From the NCBI GenBank assembly GCA_030043215.1, contig JASHYG010000070.1, forward strand, positions 1-5,740: a stretch of 5,740 nt of DNA, in the 5' to 3' direction. The DNA is from Gammaproteobacteria bacterium (GTDB lineage: Bacteria > Pseudomonadota > Gammaproteobacteria > Steroidobacterales > Steroidobacteraceae). The notes beneath the pieces were generated by a model. That model saw nothing but the letters and a program-made list of their open reading frames with translations, searched no databases and was not told the DNA's origin. A program made the translations under genes and the position numbers. Of the stretch, positions 1-5,740 are shown piece by piece (positions within the stretch are counted from its first letter, which is position 1; every line of letters starts with the position of its first letter).

Positions 1-1593
1 CTGATCCCGGTCGCCGGCTGCTTCGTGGTCGGCCTCATGGCGCGCTACGGATCGGAGCGCATCCGCGGCCACGGCATCCCGGAGGCGATCGAGGCGATTC
101 TCATCGGGCGCAGCCGCATCGATGGAAAGGTCGCGGTGTTAAAGCCGCTGTCCTCGGCCATCTCGATCGGCACCGGCGGTCCGTTCGGCGCGGAGGGCCC
201 GATCATCATGACGGGCGGCGCGCTTGGGTCGCTCTTCGCCCAGCTGTTCAATTTGTCGCCGGCGGAGCGCAAGACTCTGCTGGTCGCGGGCGCCGCGGCA
301 GGCATGAGCGCGACGTTCGGCACGCCGGTCGCGGCGATTCTGATCGCTGTCGAGCTGCTGCTGTTCGAGTGGAAGCCACGCAGCTTCGTGCCGGTCGCCG
401 TCGCGTCGATCGTCGCCGCCGTCTGGCGGCCGTGGCTGCTCGGCGCGGGTCCGCTCTTTCCCATGGTCGCGAGCCCTTCCGTGGGCCTCATCGGGCTGCT
501 GCTCGCCGTCGCGCTCGGGATCGTGGGAGGGCTCGTCTCCGGCACGCTCACCCAGATGGTCTACAAGTCGGAGGACTGGTTCCAACGCCTGCCGATCCAC
601 TGGATGTGGTGGCCGATGCTGGGCGGTGTCGTCATCGGCATCGGCGGCCTGATCGAGCCGCACGCGCTCGGCGTGGGCTATGACGACATCGGGGCCATGC
701 TGCGGGGCACGGTCAGCGACCCCACGGCGCTGCGGCTCCTGCTCGTCAAGTCCGTCATCTGGGCCGTCGCCCTGGGGTCCGGCACATCCGGAGGCGTGCT
801 CGCTCCGCTGCTGATCATGGGAGGGGTCGTCGGCCAGTTGCTCGGCGGCATCTTCCCCGCGGGCAATGCGCCGCTCTGGGCCTTGCTCGGCATGGCGGCC
901 GTCATGGGCGGCACGATGCGCGCACCGCTCACCGGGCTCGTCTTCGCTCTGGAGCTCACGCACGACTTCAGCGCGATGGTACCGCTCGTGGTCGCTACCA
1001 CGAGCGCCTACACGACGACCGTGCTGCTGCTCAAGCGATCCATTCTCACCGAGAAGATCGCCCGGCGCGGCTACCACATCACGCGCGAGTACACCGTCGA
1101 TCCCTTCGAGCTGATGCGCGTGCAGGACATCATGGCGCGGCCGGTCGACACGCTTCCGGCGCAGATGCCGCTCGCCGATGTCGTCACGTTCTTCACGGAT
1201 CCCAATGCTCCGAGACGGCACAAGAGCTACCCCGTGGTCGACGCCTCCGGGCAGCTGGTCGGCATGGTCTCGCGCACCGATGCGCTGTGCTGGGTGGTCA
1301 ACGGACACCCCGCCCCGGGCACCCTGGGGGAGCACCTGGTGGGCCGGGAACTGGTCGTGGGGTACGAGGATGAGCTCGTTGGACGGCTGGCGGATCGGAT
1401 GGCCGAGACTCAGGTGGGGCGCATCCCCATCCTGCGCCGCTCGGGCCCGACGCCGGAACTCGTTGGCCTCGTCGCCCGGCGGGATATCTTGCGGGTTCGT
1501 GCAGCGGTCAACCGCGAGGAGCAGGATCGTGAGGCGCTGATCCACATCGGCGCTTTCAGCCGGATCGCCCCAAGCGCCCCGCCACACCCCTGA
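1..1593 (+). CDS. CLC-family chloride channel/transporter with two CBS domains (5'-truncated)
   Basis: This is an inner-membrane anion channel or anion/proton exchanger of the CLC family. The frame is open from base 1 to the TGA at 1591-1593, giving 530 codons. Compared with E. coli ClcA, roughly 80 N-terminal residues lie upstream, so GTG at 25 is internal and not the true start. CLC signatures in order are G-H-G-I-P (around codon 24, the GSGIP site), G-A-E-G-P with the gating glutamate at nt 193-195, AVELLLFEW in helix H (nt 346-372), GSGTSGGVLAP in helix N (nt 775-807) and SILTEKIARRG after the last membrane helix (nt 1039-1071). Two cytoplasmic CBS domains follow, at about nt 1120-1290 (VQDIMARPVDTLP, then SYPVVDASGQLVGMVSRTD) and 1336-1500 (ending LVGLVARRDILRVR). 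CBS pairs often bind adenine nucleotides and regulate the pore. Several canonical pore residues are replaced (see findings), so ion selectivity and coupling are uncertain. The family assignment is secure. Confidence 0.95.
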   Translation: MIPVAGCFVVGLMARYGSERIRGHGIPEAIEAILIGRSRIDGKVAVLKPLSSAISIGTGGPFGAEGPIIMTGGALGSLFAQLFNLSPAERKTLLVAGAAAGMSATFGTPVAAILIAVELLLFEWKPRSFVPVAVASIVAAVWRPWLLGAGPLFPMVASPSVGLIGLLLAVALGIVGGLVSGTLTQMVYKSEDWFQRLPIHWMWWPMLGGVVIGIGGLIEPHALGVGYDDIGAMLRGTVSDPTALRLLLVKSVIWAVALGSGTSGGVLAPLLIMGGVVGQLLGGIFPAGNAPLWALLGMAAVMGGTMRAPLTGLVFALELTHDFSAMVPLVVATTSAYTTTVLLLKRSILTEKIARRGYHITREYTVDPFELMRVQDIMARPVDTLPAQMPLADVVTFFTDPNAPRRHKSYPVVDASGQLVGMVSRTDALCWVVNGHPAPGTLGEHLVGRELVVGYEDELVGRLADRMAETQVGRIPILRRSGPTPELVGLVARRDILRVRAAVNREEQDREALIHIGAFSRIAPSAPPHP

Positions 1594-1609
1594 TATCGCA
1601 CTCGAGGGC

Positions 1610-1640
1610 CGAGCGGGGATGCAATGGGCATCCCCGCTCG
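1610..1640 (+). terminator. Perfect 13-bp stem-loop after the CLC gene, possible terminator
   Basis: CGAGCGGGGATGC (1610-1622) is exactly complementary to GCATCCCCGCTCG (1628-1640) around a 5-nt loop AATGG. It begins 17 bases after the CLC stop codon, which fits a transcript-end hairpin. No T-tract follows (the next bases are CATCATCCCT), so it is not a canonical intrinsic terminator. It could instead stabilise the 3' end of the mRNA or act with Rho. The hairpin itself is certain; termination is inferred. Confidence 0.5.
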
Positions 1641-1661
1641 CATCATCCCTGGGCTCATATG

Positions 1662-1691
1662 GACCGGGGAATGCGTTCCTAAACTCCGGTC
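1662..1691. other. Bulged inverted repeat in the CLC-murJ spacer
   Basis: GACCGG (1662-1667) pairs with CCGGTC (1686-1691). Directly inside it GGAA (1668-1671) pairs with TTCC (1676-1679) around loop TGCG, leaving a 6-nt bulge TAAACT on the 3' side. This gives a 10-bp interrupted stem. It could be an RNA structure in the murJ leader or an operator, but short GC-rich dyads are common by chance in DNA of this composition. Confidence 0.2.
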
Positions 1692-1775
1692 TGCCATGAG
1701 ACGATGCTGACCCTCACGGTAAGCTAACGGCCTGGGGACGCTGCAGTTAACCCCGGAGCCGATTACATTGCCGTA

Positions 1776-1880
1776 ATGCGACACACGGCGAGCCTCTCCC
1801 CTCAGTGGCGCGGTAGCCTGGCTCATGCTGAGCATGTCTTGAAAATCAACTCGTTAAGGGATATTCCTCCGCCAGCTTGA
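1776..1880 (+). CDS. Possible 34-codon leader ORF overlapping the murJ start
   Basis: ATG at 1776 opens a 34-codon frame beginning MRHTASLSPQW and ending PPPA. Its TGA (1878-1880) overlaps the murJ TTG start (1877-1879) as TTGA, the arrangement typical of translationally coupled genes. There is no good ribosome binding site: the nearest purine run, GGAG at 1755-1758, lies 17 bases upstream. The peptide resembles no family I recognise. It may be chance, or a short leader whose translation delivers ribosomes to the poorly initiated murJ start. Confidence 0.15.
   Translation: MRHTASLSPQWRGSLAHAEHVLKINSLRDIPPPA
1824..1836. repeat. Perfect dyad CATGCTGAGCATG upstream of murJ
   Basis: CATGCT and AGCATG form a perfect 6-bp inverted repeat around a single central G. 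A second overlapping dyad, GCTCA/TGAGC, spans 1821-1833 with a 3-nt centre. The site lies about 40 bases before the murJ start codon, where an operator could sit. The odd-length, short-centre symmetry suits a dimeric protein better than an RNA hairpin. No regulator can be named. Confidence 0.25.
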
Positions 1881-3517
1881 GCCCTCAATCACGGCCCGCG
1901 GCGCCTGCGGCAGCGGCCGAACATCGCGCGACGAAGTTCAATACTCGGGCGGCCGGGACCGTCGGCCTCGCCGTGTTGTGCAGCCGCATCCTCGGCGTCT
2001 TCCGCGATCTGACCTTCACCGCGCTCTTCGGCGGCGGACGACTGATGGACGCGTTCACCATCGCGTTCCGGATTCCGAACCTGCTGCGCGACCTGTTCGC
2101 GGAGGGCGCGCTCTCGACAGCCTTCGTCACGACGTTCAGCAAGACGACCGTGGTGGAAGGCGACCCGGCCGCCTGGCAGCTCGCCAACAAAGTCGCGACC
2201 CTCGCGGTGGTTGCCTTGAGTCTGATCAGCCTCGCCGGGATCCTCTTCGCGCCGGGGCTCGTCGCCGTGCTCGCGCCGGGCTTTGTCGGCGCCAAAGCCG
2301 CGCTCACGGTGAGCCTCACGCGCGTGATGTTCCCGTTCATCCTGCTCGTGTCGCTCGCGGCCCTCGCGATGGGACTGCTCAACGCCAAGAACGTCTTCGG
2401 CGTGCCGGCGATGGCCTCGAGCTTCTTCAATCTGGGCTCGATCATCGTGGGCGTGTCGCTCGGCTGGTGGCTCGATCCTCATTTCGGACCGAAGGCCCTG
2501 GTCGGTGTCGCGATCGGCACGTTGGTCGGAGGAGCGATGCAATTCGCCGTGCAGCTGCCGGCGGTGCGTAGGACCGGCTATACGTTCCGTCCGGACTTCG
2601 CCTGGCGCGATGAGGGCGTCAAAGCGATCCTCCGCCTGATGGGCCCGTCGGTGATCGCGGCGAGCACGACCCAGGTCAACGTGCTCGTGAACTCGATCTT
2701 CGCCTCGGACCTCGGAGACGGCCGCACGATCTGGCTGTCGATCGCCTTTCGGCTGATGCAGCTGCCGCTCGGGATCTTCGGCGTCGCACTGGGTACGGTG
2801 ACCCTGCCGCTCCTCTCGAGGATGGCGGCGATCGGCAACATGGGCGCGTTTCGCAGCGAGCTCGCGCGCGGCATGCGCCTCGCCTTCCTCATGACGATTC
2901 CGGCGAGCATCGGCCTCATGCTGCTCGCCGAGCCGATCATCTCCCTGCTGTTCCAGCACGGCAGATTCACCGCCTACGATGCGGGGCAGGCGGGCGCCGA
3001 TCTGCGCTTCTACGCCATCGGCCTCTGCGGCTACGCGGCGCTCAAGCCGCTCGGCAATGCGTTCTACGCGATAGACAAGCGCAAGACCCCGATGGTGGTG
3101 AGCTTCATCGCAGTCGGGCTCAATCTGTTTCTCAACTGGCTCTTCACGTTCCACCTTCACTGGGGCCACCGCGGGCTCGCCTTCTCGACGGCCTGCATCG
3201 CGACGAGCAATTTCCTCATCCTCTACTGGCTCATGCGCCGCCACCTCGGCCGGCTCGAGTCGCGCACGATGCTGAGCCTGCTCACGAGGCTCGCGGCGGC
3301 TTCCCTCGTCCTCGCCGCGATCTGCTGGGCCGGCGCGCACTTCCTCCTCTCCGACTGGGCGACGGAGCACTTCCTGCGCAAGCTCGTCTTGCTCGGCGCG
3401 GTGATCGCCGTGGGCGGGTCCGCGTTCTTCGCCTGCGCCGCGGCGCTGCGCATCGAGGAGGTGAGGGATCTCACGCGCGCCGTGAGACAGCGGCTGGGCA
3501 GGCTGCCCGCGCGCTGA
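1877..3517 (+). CDS. murJ: Lipid II flippase MurJ
   Basis: MurJ is an inner-membrane MOP-superfamily transporter that flips lipid II, the peptidoglycan precursor, to the periplasmic face. The 546-residue product is slightly longer than the usual 510-530. I count 14 hydrophobic segments, the number expected for MurJ. The N-terminal signature SRILGVFRD...MDAFTIAFRIPNLLRDLFAEG is intact. Arg37, Arg43, Asp58 and Arg71 match E. coli Arg18, Arg24, Asp39 and Arg52 at a constant offset of 19, and Arg292 in AFRLMQLP matches the TM8 arginine (E. coli Arg270). The extra N-terminal ~19 residues are Ala/Pro-rich and hydrophilic. The start is TTG at 1877: the frame has an upstream stop at 1829-1831, no ATG or GTG lies between, and the next candidates fall inside TM1. 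The nearest Shine-Dalgarno-like AAGGG (1856-1860) is 16 bases upstream, so initiation looks weak. The gene stands alone between two spacers. Family identity is near certain; the exact start is moderately sure. Confidence 0.96.
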   Translation: MSPQSRPAAPAAAAEHRATKFNTRAAGTVGLAVLCSRILGVFRDLTFTALFGGGRLMDAFTIAFRIPNLLRDLFAEGALSTAFVTTFSKTTVVEGDPAAWQLANKVATLAVVALSLISLAGILFAPGLVAVLAPGFVGAKAALTVSLTRVMFPFILLVSLAALAMGLLNAKNVFGVPAMASSFFNLGSIIVGVSLGWWLDPHFGPKALVGVAIGTLVGGAMQFAVQLPAVRRTGYTFRPDFAWRDEGVKAILRLMGPSVIAASTTQVNVLVNSIFASDLGDGRTIWLSIAFRLMQLPLGIFGVALGTVTLPLLSRMAAIGNMGAFRSELARGMRLAFLMTIPASIGLMLLAEPIISLLFQHGRFTAYDAGQAGADLRFYAIGLCGYAALKPLGNAFYAIDKRKTPMVVSFIAVGLNLFLNWLFTFHLHWGHRGLAFSTACIATSNFLILYWLMRRHLGRLESRTMLSLLTRLAAASLVLAAICWAGAHFLLSDWATEHFLRKLVLLGAVIAVGGSAFFACAAALRIEEVRDLTRAVRQRLGRLPAR

Positions 3518-3523
3518 GCCGCT
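3489..3523 (+). terminator. Composite stem-loop straddling the murJ stop codon
   Basis: AGCGGCT (3489-3495) pairs with AGCCGCT (3517-3523). Stacked directly inside, GGGCA (3496-3500) pairs with TGCCC (3504-3508) around loop GGC, leaving an 8-nt bulge before the outer 3' arm. The structure covers the TGA at 3515-3517. No T-tract follows, so any terminator role is weakly supported. Much of the pairing lies in coding sequence and could be coincidental. Confidence 0.2.
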
Positions 3524-3601
3524 CGTGCCGCGGCGACTACACTATATGGGTCCCGAACAGCTGCCGGAGACGATCGCGTTGACCGGCTACGGGGTATATG
3601 T

Positions 3602-3627
3602 TACCGAGGGCGGTAGACTGCACGGTA
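3602..3627. repeat. TACCG/CGGTA dyad plus repeated CGGTA before the hydrolase gene
   Basis: TACCG (3602-3606) and CGGTA (3611-3615) form an inverted repeat around AGGG. A second CGGTA follows at 3623-3627, exactly 12 bases after the first. TACGGGG also occurs twice nearby (3588-3594 and 3626-3632). This sits in the short leader of the two-gene unit, just before the GGGGAGGA ribosome binding site at 3629-3636. It could be an operator or a small leader hairpin; the elements are short and may be chance. Confidence 0.2.
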
Positions 3628-3649
3628 CGGGGAGGACGGGCCTACAGCG

Positions 3650-4606
3650 ATGAAGCGGACGAAGTACGGACGCCGGCAATTTATGACGACGCTCGCTGGA
3701 GGGGCCGCGGGACTGTCGTCTCGGTGGGCGGCGGCCGGGCTGTTCACGCACCAGGAGGCCGGCCCGCTTCTTGCCGTCACCCGGCTGAGTGCCAATCTGG
3801 TGGTGATCTCCGGAGCGGGCGCCAACGTCGTCGCCCTGAGCGGTCCCGAGGGCATGCTGCTCGTGGATTGCGGCGCACCGGAGCACTCGCGCGAGCTCAC
3901 GAAGACGCTCGCGACGCTCCCGGGCGGGGACCGCATCCGGACCGTCTTCAATACTCACTGGCACTGGGATCACACCGGGGCGAACGAGCGGCTGCATGCT
4001 GCCGGCGCCGATATCATCGCGCACGAGAACACCCGTCTGTGGCTCGGTACGGAGGTCCGCGAGGAATGGCAGCACCGCATCTACCCGCCGCGCCCGCGGG
4101 AGGCCCTGCCCACGCAGACCTTTTTCTACAAGTCCGGCAGCTTGACCTTCGCGAATGAGCCCATCGAGTACGGCTACCTCGCGCAGGCTCATACCGACGG
4201 AGACATCTACGTCTACTTCCGGGGCCAGAACGTGCTGGTCGCGGGAGACGTGGTGTCGGTGGGCAGCTACCCGATCCTCGACTACTGCACGGGAGGCTGG
4301 ATCGGAGGCATGGAGGATGCGACCCAGAAGCTGCTCGATCTGGCCGATGCGCGGACACGCATCGTCCCGGGAACCGGGCCGGTGCAGACGCGCGCCGATG
4401 TCGCGGCCGAGCACGAAATGCTGGTCGCGGTGCATGCGACTCTCTGGGACCTGATGCGCAAGGGCCTCTCGGCGCATGACATGATTGCCGGCGAGGCCAC
4501 CGCGAAGTACGACGCCAAGTGGGGCAACTCGGACCTGTTCATCGAGAATGCCTACCGCGGCATGTACGGACACATTGCCGAGTACCTGGGCAAAGGGGTG
4601 GTTTAG
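3650..4606 (+). CDS. Tat-exported metallo-beta-lactamase-fold hydrolase
   Basis: This 318-residue protein is a metallo-beta-lactamase-superfamily hydrolase predicted to act outside the cytoplasm; its substrate is unknown. Residues 1-30 resemble a Tat signal: twin arginines Arg8-Arg9 in GRRQFM, then a weakly hydrophobic Ala/Gly stretch and a possible cleavage site near WAAA. The fold's metal motifs follow: His103-x-His105-x-Asp107-His108 (THWHWDHTG), His181 in QAHTDGD and the bridging Asp200 in VAGDVV. The final ligand, normally His in a PGHG-type loop, is Thr242 (VPGTGPVQTRAD). The start at ATG 3650 is needed for the Tat signal, and GGGGAGGA at 3629-3636 provides a Shine-Dalgarno, though its 13-base spacing is long. 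The stop codon TAG shares its last base with the GTG start of the cytochrome gene, so the two are almost certainly co-translated. Related families include beta-lactamase-like enzymes, glyoxalase II and SoxH/quinoprotein-associated hydrolases; antibiotic resistance should not be assumed. The fold is secure, the specific function is not. Confidence 0.9.
   Translation: MKRTKYGRRQFMTTLAGGAAGLSSRWAAAGLFTHQEAGPLLAVTRLSANLVVISGAGANVVALSGPEGMLLVDCGAPEHSRELTKTLATLPGGDRIRTVFNTHWHWDHTGANERLHAAGADIIAHENTRLWLGTEVREEWQHRIYPPRPREALPTQTFFYKSGSLTFANEPIEYGYLAQAHTDGDIYVYFRGQNVLVAGDVVSVGSYPILDYCTGGWIGGMEDATQKLLDLADARTRIVPGTGPVQTRADVAAEHEMLVAVHATLWDLMRKGLSAHDMIAGEATAKYDAKWGNSDLFIENAYRGMYGHIAEYLGKGVV
4592..4598 (+). 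promoter_or_regulatory. Ribosome binding site AAAGGGG for the cytochrome gene
   Basis: AAAGGGG inside the last codons of the hydrolase gene lies 7 bases before GTG at 4606. Together with the TAGTG stop/start overlap it supports GTG 4606 as the start, since that start also yields a complete signal peptide. Ribosomes ending the upstream gene would terminate right at this site. Confidence 0.55.
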
Positions 4607-5740
4607 TGACTTCGAGAGCTCACGTATCCCGCAGTGTGCGGCTCGCTCTGGCCGCAGGCTTGCTCATCGTCGCCTGGGGCGGCGCGGAGAGCTCGTGGGC
4701 TGCCGGGAGTCCCGCTCATGCGGAGAATGTGGTCGCGCAGCAGCGCTGGCAGATGCTCGGCACTTACTGCGAGAAATGCCACAACTCGACCGACTGGGCA
4801 GGGGGTGTTGCCTTCGACTCCATGCAGCCGAGCGGCATCGCGCAGAACGCCAAGATCTGGGAGGCCGCCGTGGGGAAGCTCCAGGGCCGTCTCATGCCCC
4901 CTCCGGGACAGAAGCAGCCCGCGCAGGCGACCGTGGATGCCTTCGTGTCCTGGCTGGAGTCGCACCTCGATGCGGCCGGCGAGGCCCATCCAGACCCCGG
5001 CTACGTGACGCTGCACCGCCTGAATCGGACCGAGTACGCCCGCTCGGTGCAGGAGATCCTCGGGGTCGACCTCGATGTGAGCTCGCTCCTGCCCAAGGAC
5101 ACGCTCGCCGAGGGCTTTGACGACATCGCCGATGTGCTCAAGGTCTCACCGACCTTCCTGGATCAGTACATCACCGCGGCGAGCACCGTCGCCGCGCTCG
5201 CCGTCGGTAATCCGCAGGCGCCGAGAAGCGTCGTGAACCTGCGTCCGCCGCGACACGATCAGGCCTTCCACATCGAGGGCCTGCCGCTCGGCACCCGGGG
5301 CGGATTCGTGGCGCAGCACGACTTTCCCGCCGACGGCGAATACGAGTTCGACCTGGGCGGCGGCCGTGGCGCGGCGTTCTTCGGCGGGCTGGAGTTCCGC
5401 AACGATCTCGTCCTGCTCATCGACGGCAAGAAGGTCTACGAGACGAGCATCGGCGGGCCTAAGGATTTCAAGGAGTCGGATCAGGACCGGATCGATTTCG
5501 GAAAGGATCTCTCACAGCGCTTGCAGCACATCCGCGTCCACGTAACGGCCGGACCGCACCAGGTCGGCGTCGCCTTCGTCGAGCGGTCCCTCGCCGAGTC
5601 GGACGACTGGCTGCAGTCCTTCGATCCCCGCGGGGGGCTCGACCGCGTCGCGCAGATGGCGGGCGTTGAGATCGTGGGTCCGTTCCACCCGACCGGCATC
5701 GGTGATACCCCGAGCCGCAACAAGATCTTCATCTGCCACC
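4606..5740 (+). CDS. Secreted cytochrome c / DUF1587 protein of the DUF1592 family (3'-truncated)
   Basis: The frame is open from GTG 4606 to the window end, giving 378 codons with no stop, so the C-terminus is missing. Residues 1-40 form a Sec-type signal: Arg-containing start, hydrophobic LALAAGLLIVAW, then likely cleavage near SWA or AHA. A PSCyt1-like cytochrome c domain follows, with heme-binding Cys55-Glu-Lys-Cys58-His59 and probable distal ligand Met97 in RLMPPPG. Residues ~134-196 match DUF1587 (VTLHRLNRTEYARSVQEILG, then LPKDTLAEGFDDIAD and SPTFLDQY). Residues ~225-325 look like a beta-rich, carbohydrate-binding-like module (GTRGGFVAQHDFPADGEYEF, VLLIDGKKVYE, TAGPHQVGVAFVERS). The visible end, GPFHPTGIGDTPSRNKIFICH, is the segment that usually precedes DUF1595, DUF1592, DUF1588 and DUF1585, so a protein of 700-900 residues is expected. 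The single heme suggests periplasmic electron transfer, but no member's reaction is well established. A DUF1552 gene often follows in other genomes and may lie beyond the window. Confidence 0.9.
   Translation, partial: MTSRAHVSRSVRLALAAGLLIVAWGGAESSWAAGSPAHAENVVAQQRWQMLGTYCEKCHNSTDWAGGVAFDSMQPSGIAQNAKIWEAAVGKLQGRLMPPPGQKQPAQATVDAFVSWLESHLDAAGEAHPDPGYVTLHRLNRTEYARSVQEILGVDLDVSSLLPKDTLAEGFDDIADVLKVSPTFLDQYITAASTVAALAVGNPQAPRSVVNLRPPRHDQAFHIEGLPLGTRGGFVAQHDFPADGEYEFDLGGGRGAAFFGGLEFRNDLVLLIDGKKVYETSIGGPKDFKESDQDRIDFGKDLSQRLQHIRVHVTAGPHQVGVAFVERSLAESDDWLQSFDPRGGLDRVAQMAGVEIVGPFHPTGIGDTPSRNKIFICH

Noticed and set aside
139..1587. Long minus-strand open frame opposite the CLC gene (482 codons)
   Set aside because: It is rich in Arg, Asp, Glu, His and Gln with no domain, the usual product of reading a GC-rich gene backwards. 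The plus strand has clear CLC and CBS motifs.
1410..1835. Minus-strand frame of 141 codons spanning the CLC end and the spacer
   Set aside because: Half lies antisense to the second CBS domain, it runs through the hairpin at 1610-1640, and the peptide resembles no family.
1839..1867. TTGAAA and TATTCC spaced 17 bases apart as a murJ promoter
   Set aside because: The -10 matches only three of six bases, and the transcript would begin almost at the TTG start, leaving no leader for a ribosome binding site.
1776..1880. tRNA-like sequence around GGCGCGGTAGCCTGGC in the murJ leader
   Set aside because: It faintly resembles a D-arm, but there is no GTTCGA-type T-loop, acceptor stem or plausible anticodon arm.
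1889..3370. Long minus-strand open frame opposite murJ (493 codons)
   Set aside because: Highly charged, low-complexity translation with no recognisable motif; it mirrors the codon bias of murJ.
3579..3607. TTGACC as a -35 box for the hydrolase-cytochrome unit
   Set aside because: At 16-18 base spacing there is no acceptable -10; the TATATG at 3595-3600 is only 10 bases away.
3587..4573. Minus-strand open frame of 328 codons opposite the hydrolase gene
   Set aside because: No signal peptide, motif or ribosome binding site, while the plus strand encodes a complete metallo-beta-lactamase fold with Tat signal.
5722..5739. Second heme-binding site at KIFICH near the window end
   Set aside because: There is only one Cys before His (no CxxCH), so it is not a c-type heme motif; this segment is the ordinary lead-in to DUF1595 in this family.

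Overview
The window is GC-rich DNA with dense plus-strand coding, and strong codon bias towards G/C at third positions runs through every gene. It appears to come from a Gram-negative bacterium. It carries a lipid II flippase, a Tat-exported hydrolase and a secreted c-type cytochrome of the planctomycete-type (PSCyt1/DUF1587/DUF1592) family. That last family is abundant in Planctomycetota, Verrucomicrobiota and Acidobacteriota and also occurs in some high-GC Proteobacteria. The phylum cannot be fixed from this sequence alone. All four genes lie on the plus strand, and I see no mobile elements, RNA genes, CRISPR arrays or compositional breaks.

Layout: (1) 1-1593 is the 3' part of a CLC-family anion channel/transporter gene with two C-terminal CBS domains; its start lies upstream of the window. 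A perfect 13-bp hairpin follows just after its stop. (2) 1594-1876 is an intergenic region with several dyads and a possible 34-codon leader ORF. (3) 1877-3517 is murJ, the lipid II flippase, starting at TTG. (4) 3518-3649 is a short spacer with small inverted repeats and no convincing promoter. (5) 3650-4606 is a Tat-exported metallo-beta-lactamase-fold hydrolase. (6) 4606 to the window end is a secreted cytochrome c / DUF1587 protein that starts on the last base of the previous stop codon (TAGTG) and runs off the window. This open frame of at least 378 codons is identified by direct translation.

The first two genes are housekeeping-like: anion transport at the inner membrane and peptidoglycan precursor flipping. 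The last two form a translationally coupled pair whose products both appear to leave the cytoplasm, one folded through Tat and one probably through Sec followed by heme attachment. This pair is the least understood part of the window. The hydrolase keeps the HxHxDH motif but has Thr where the last metal-binding His of the fold normally sits, and its partner belongs to a family with no well-established biochemical role. The CLC protein also departs from the textbook CLC selectivity-filter residues.
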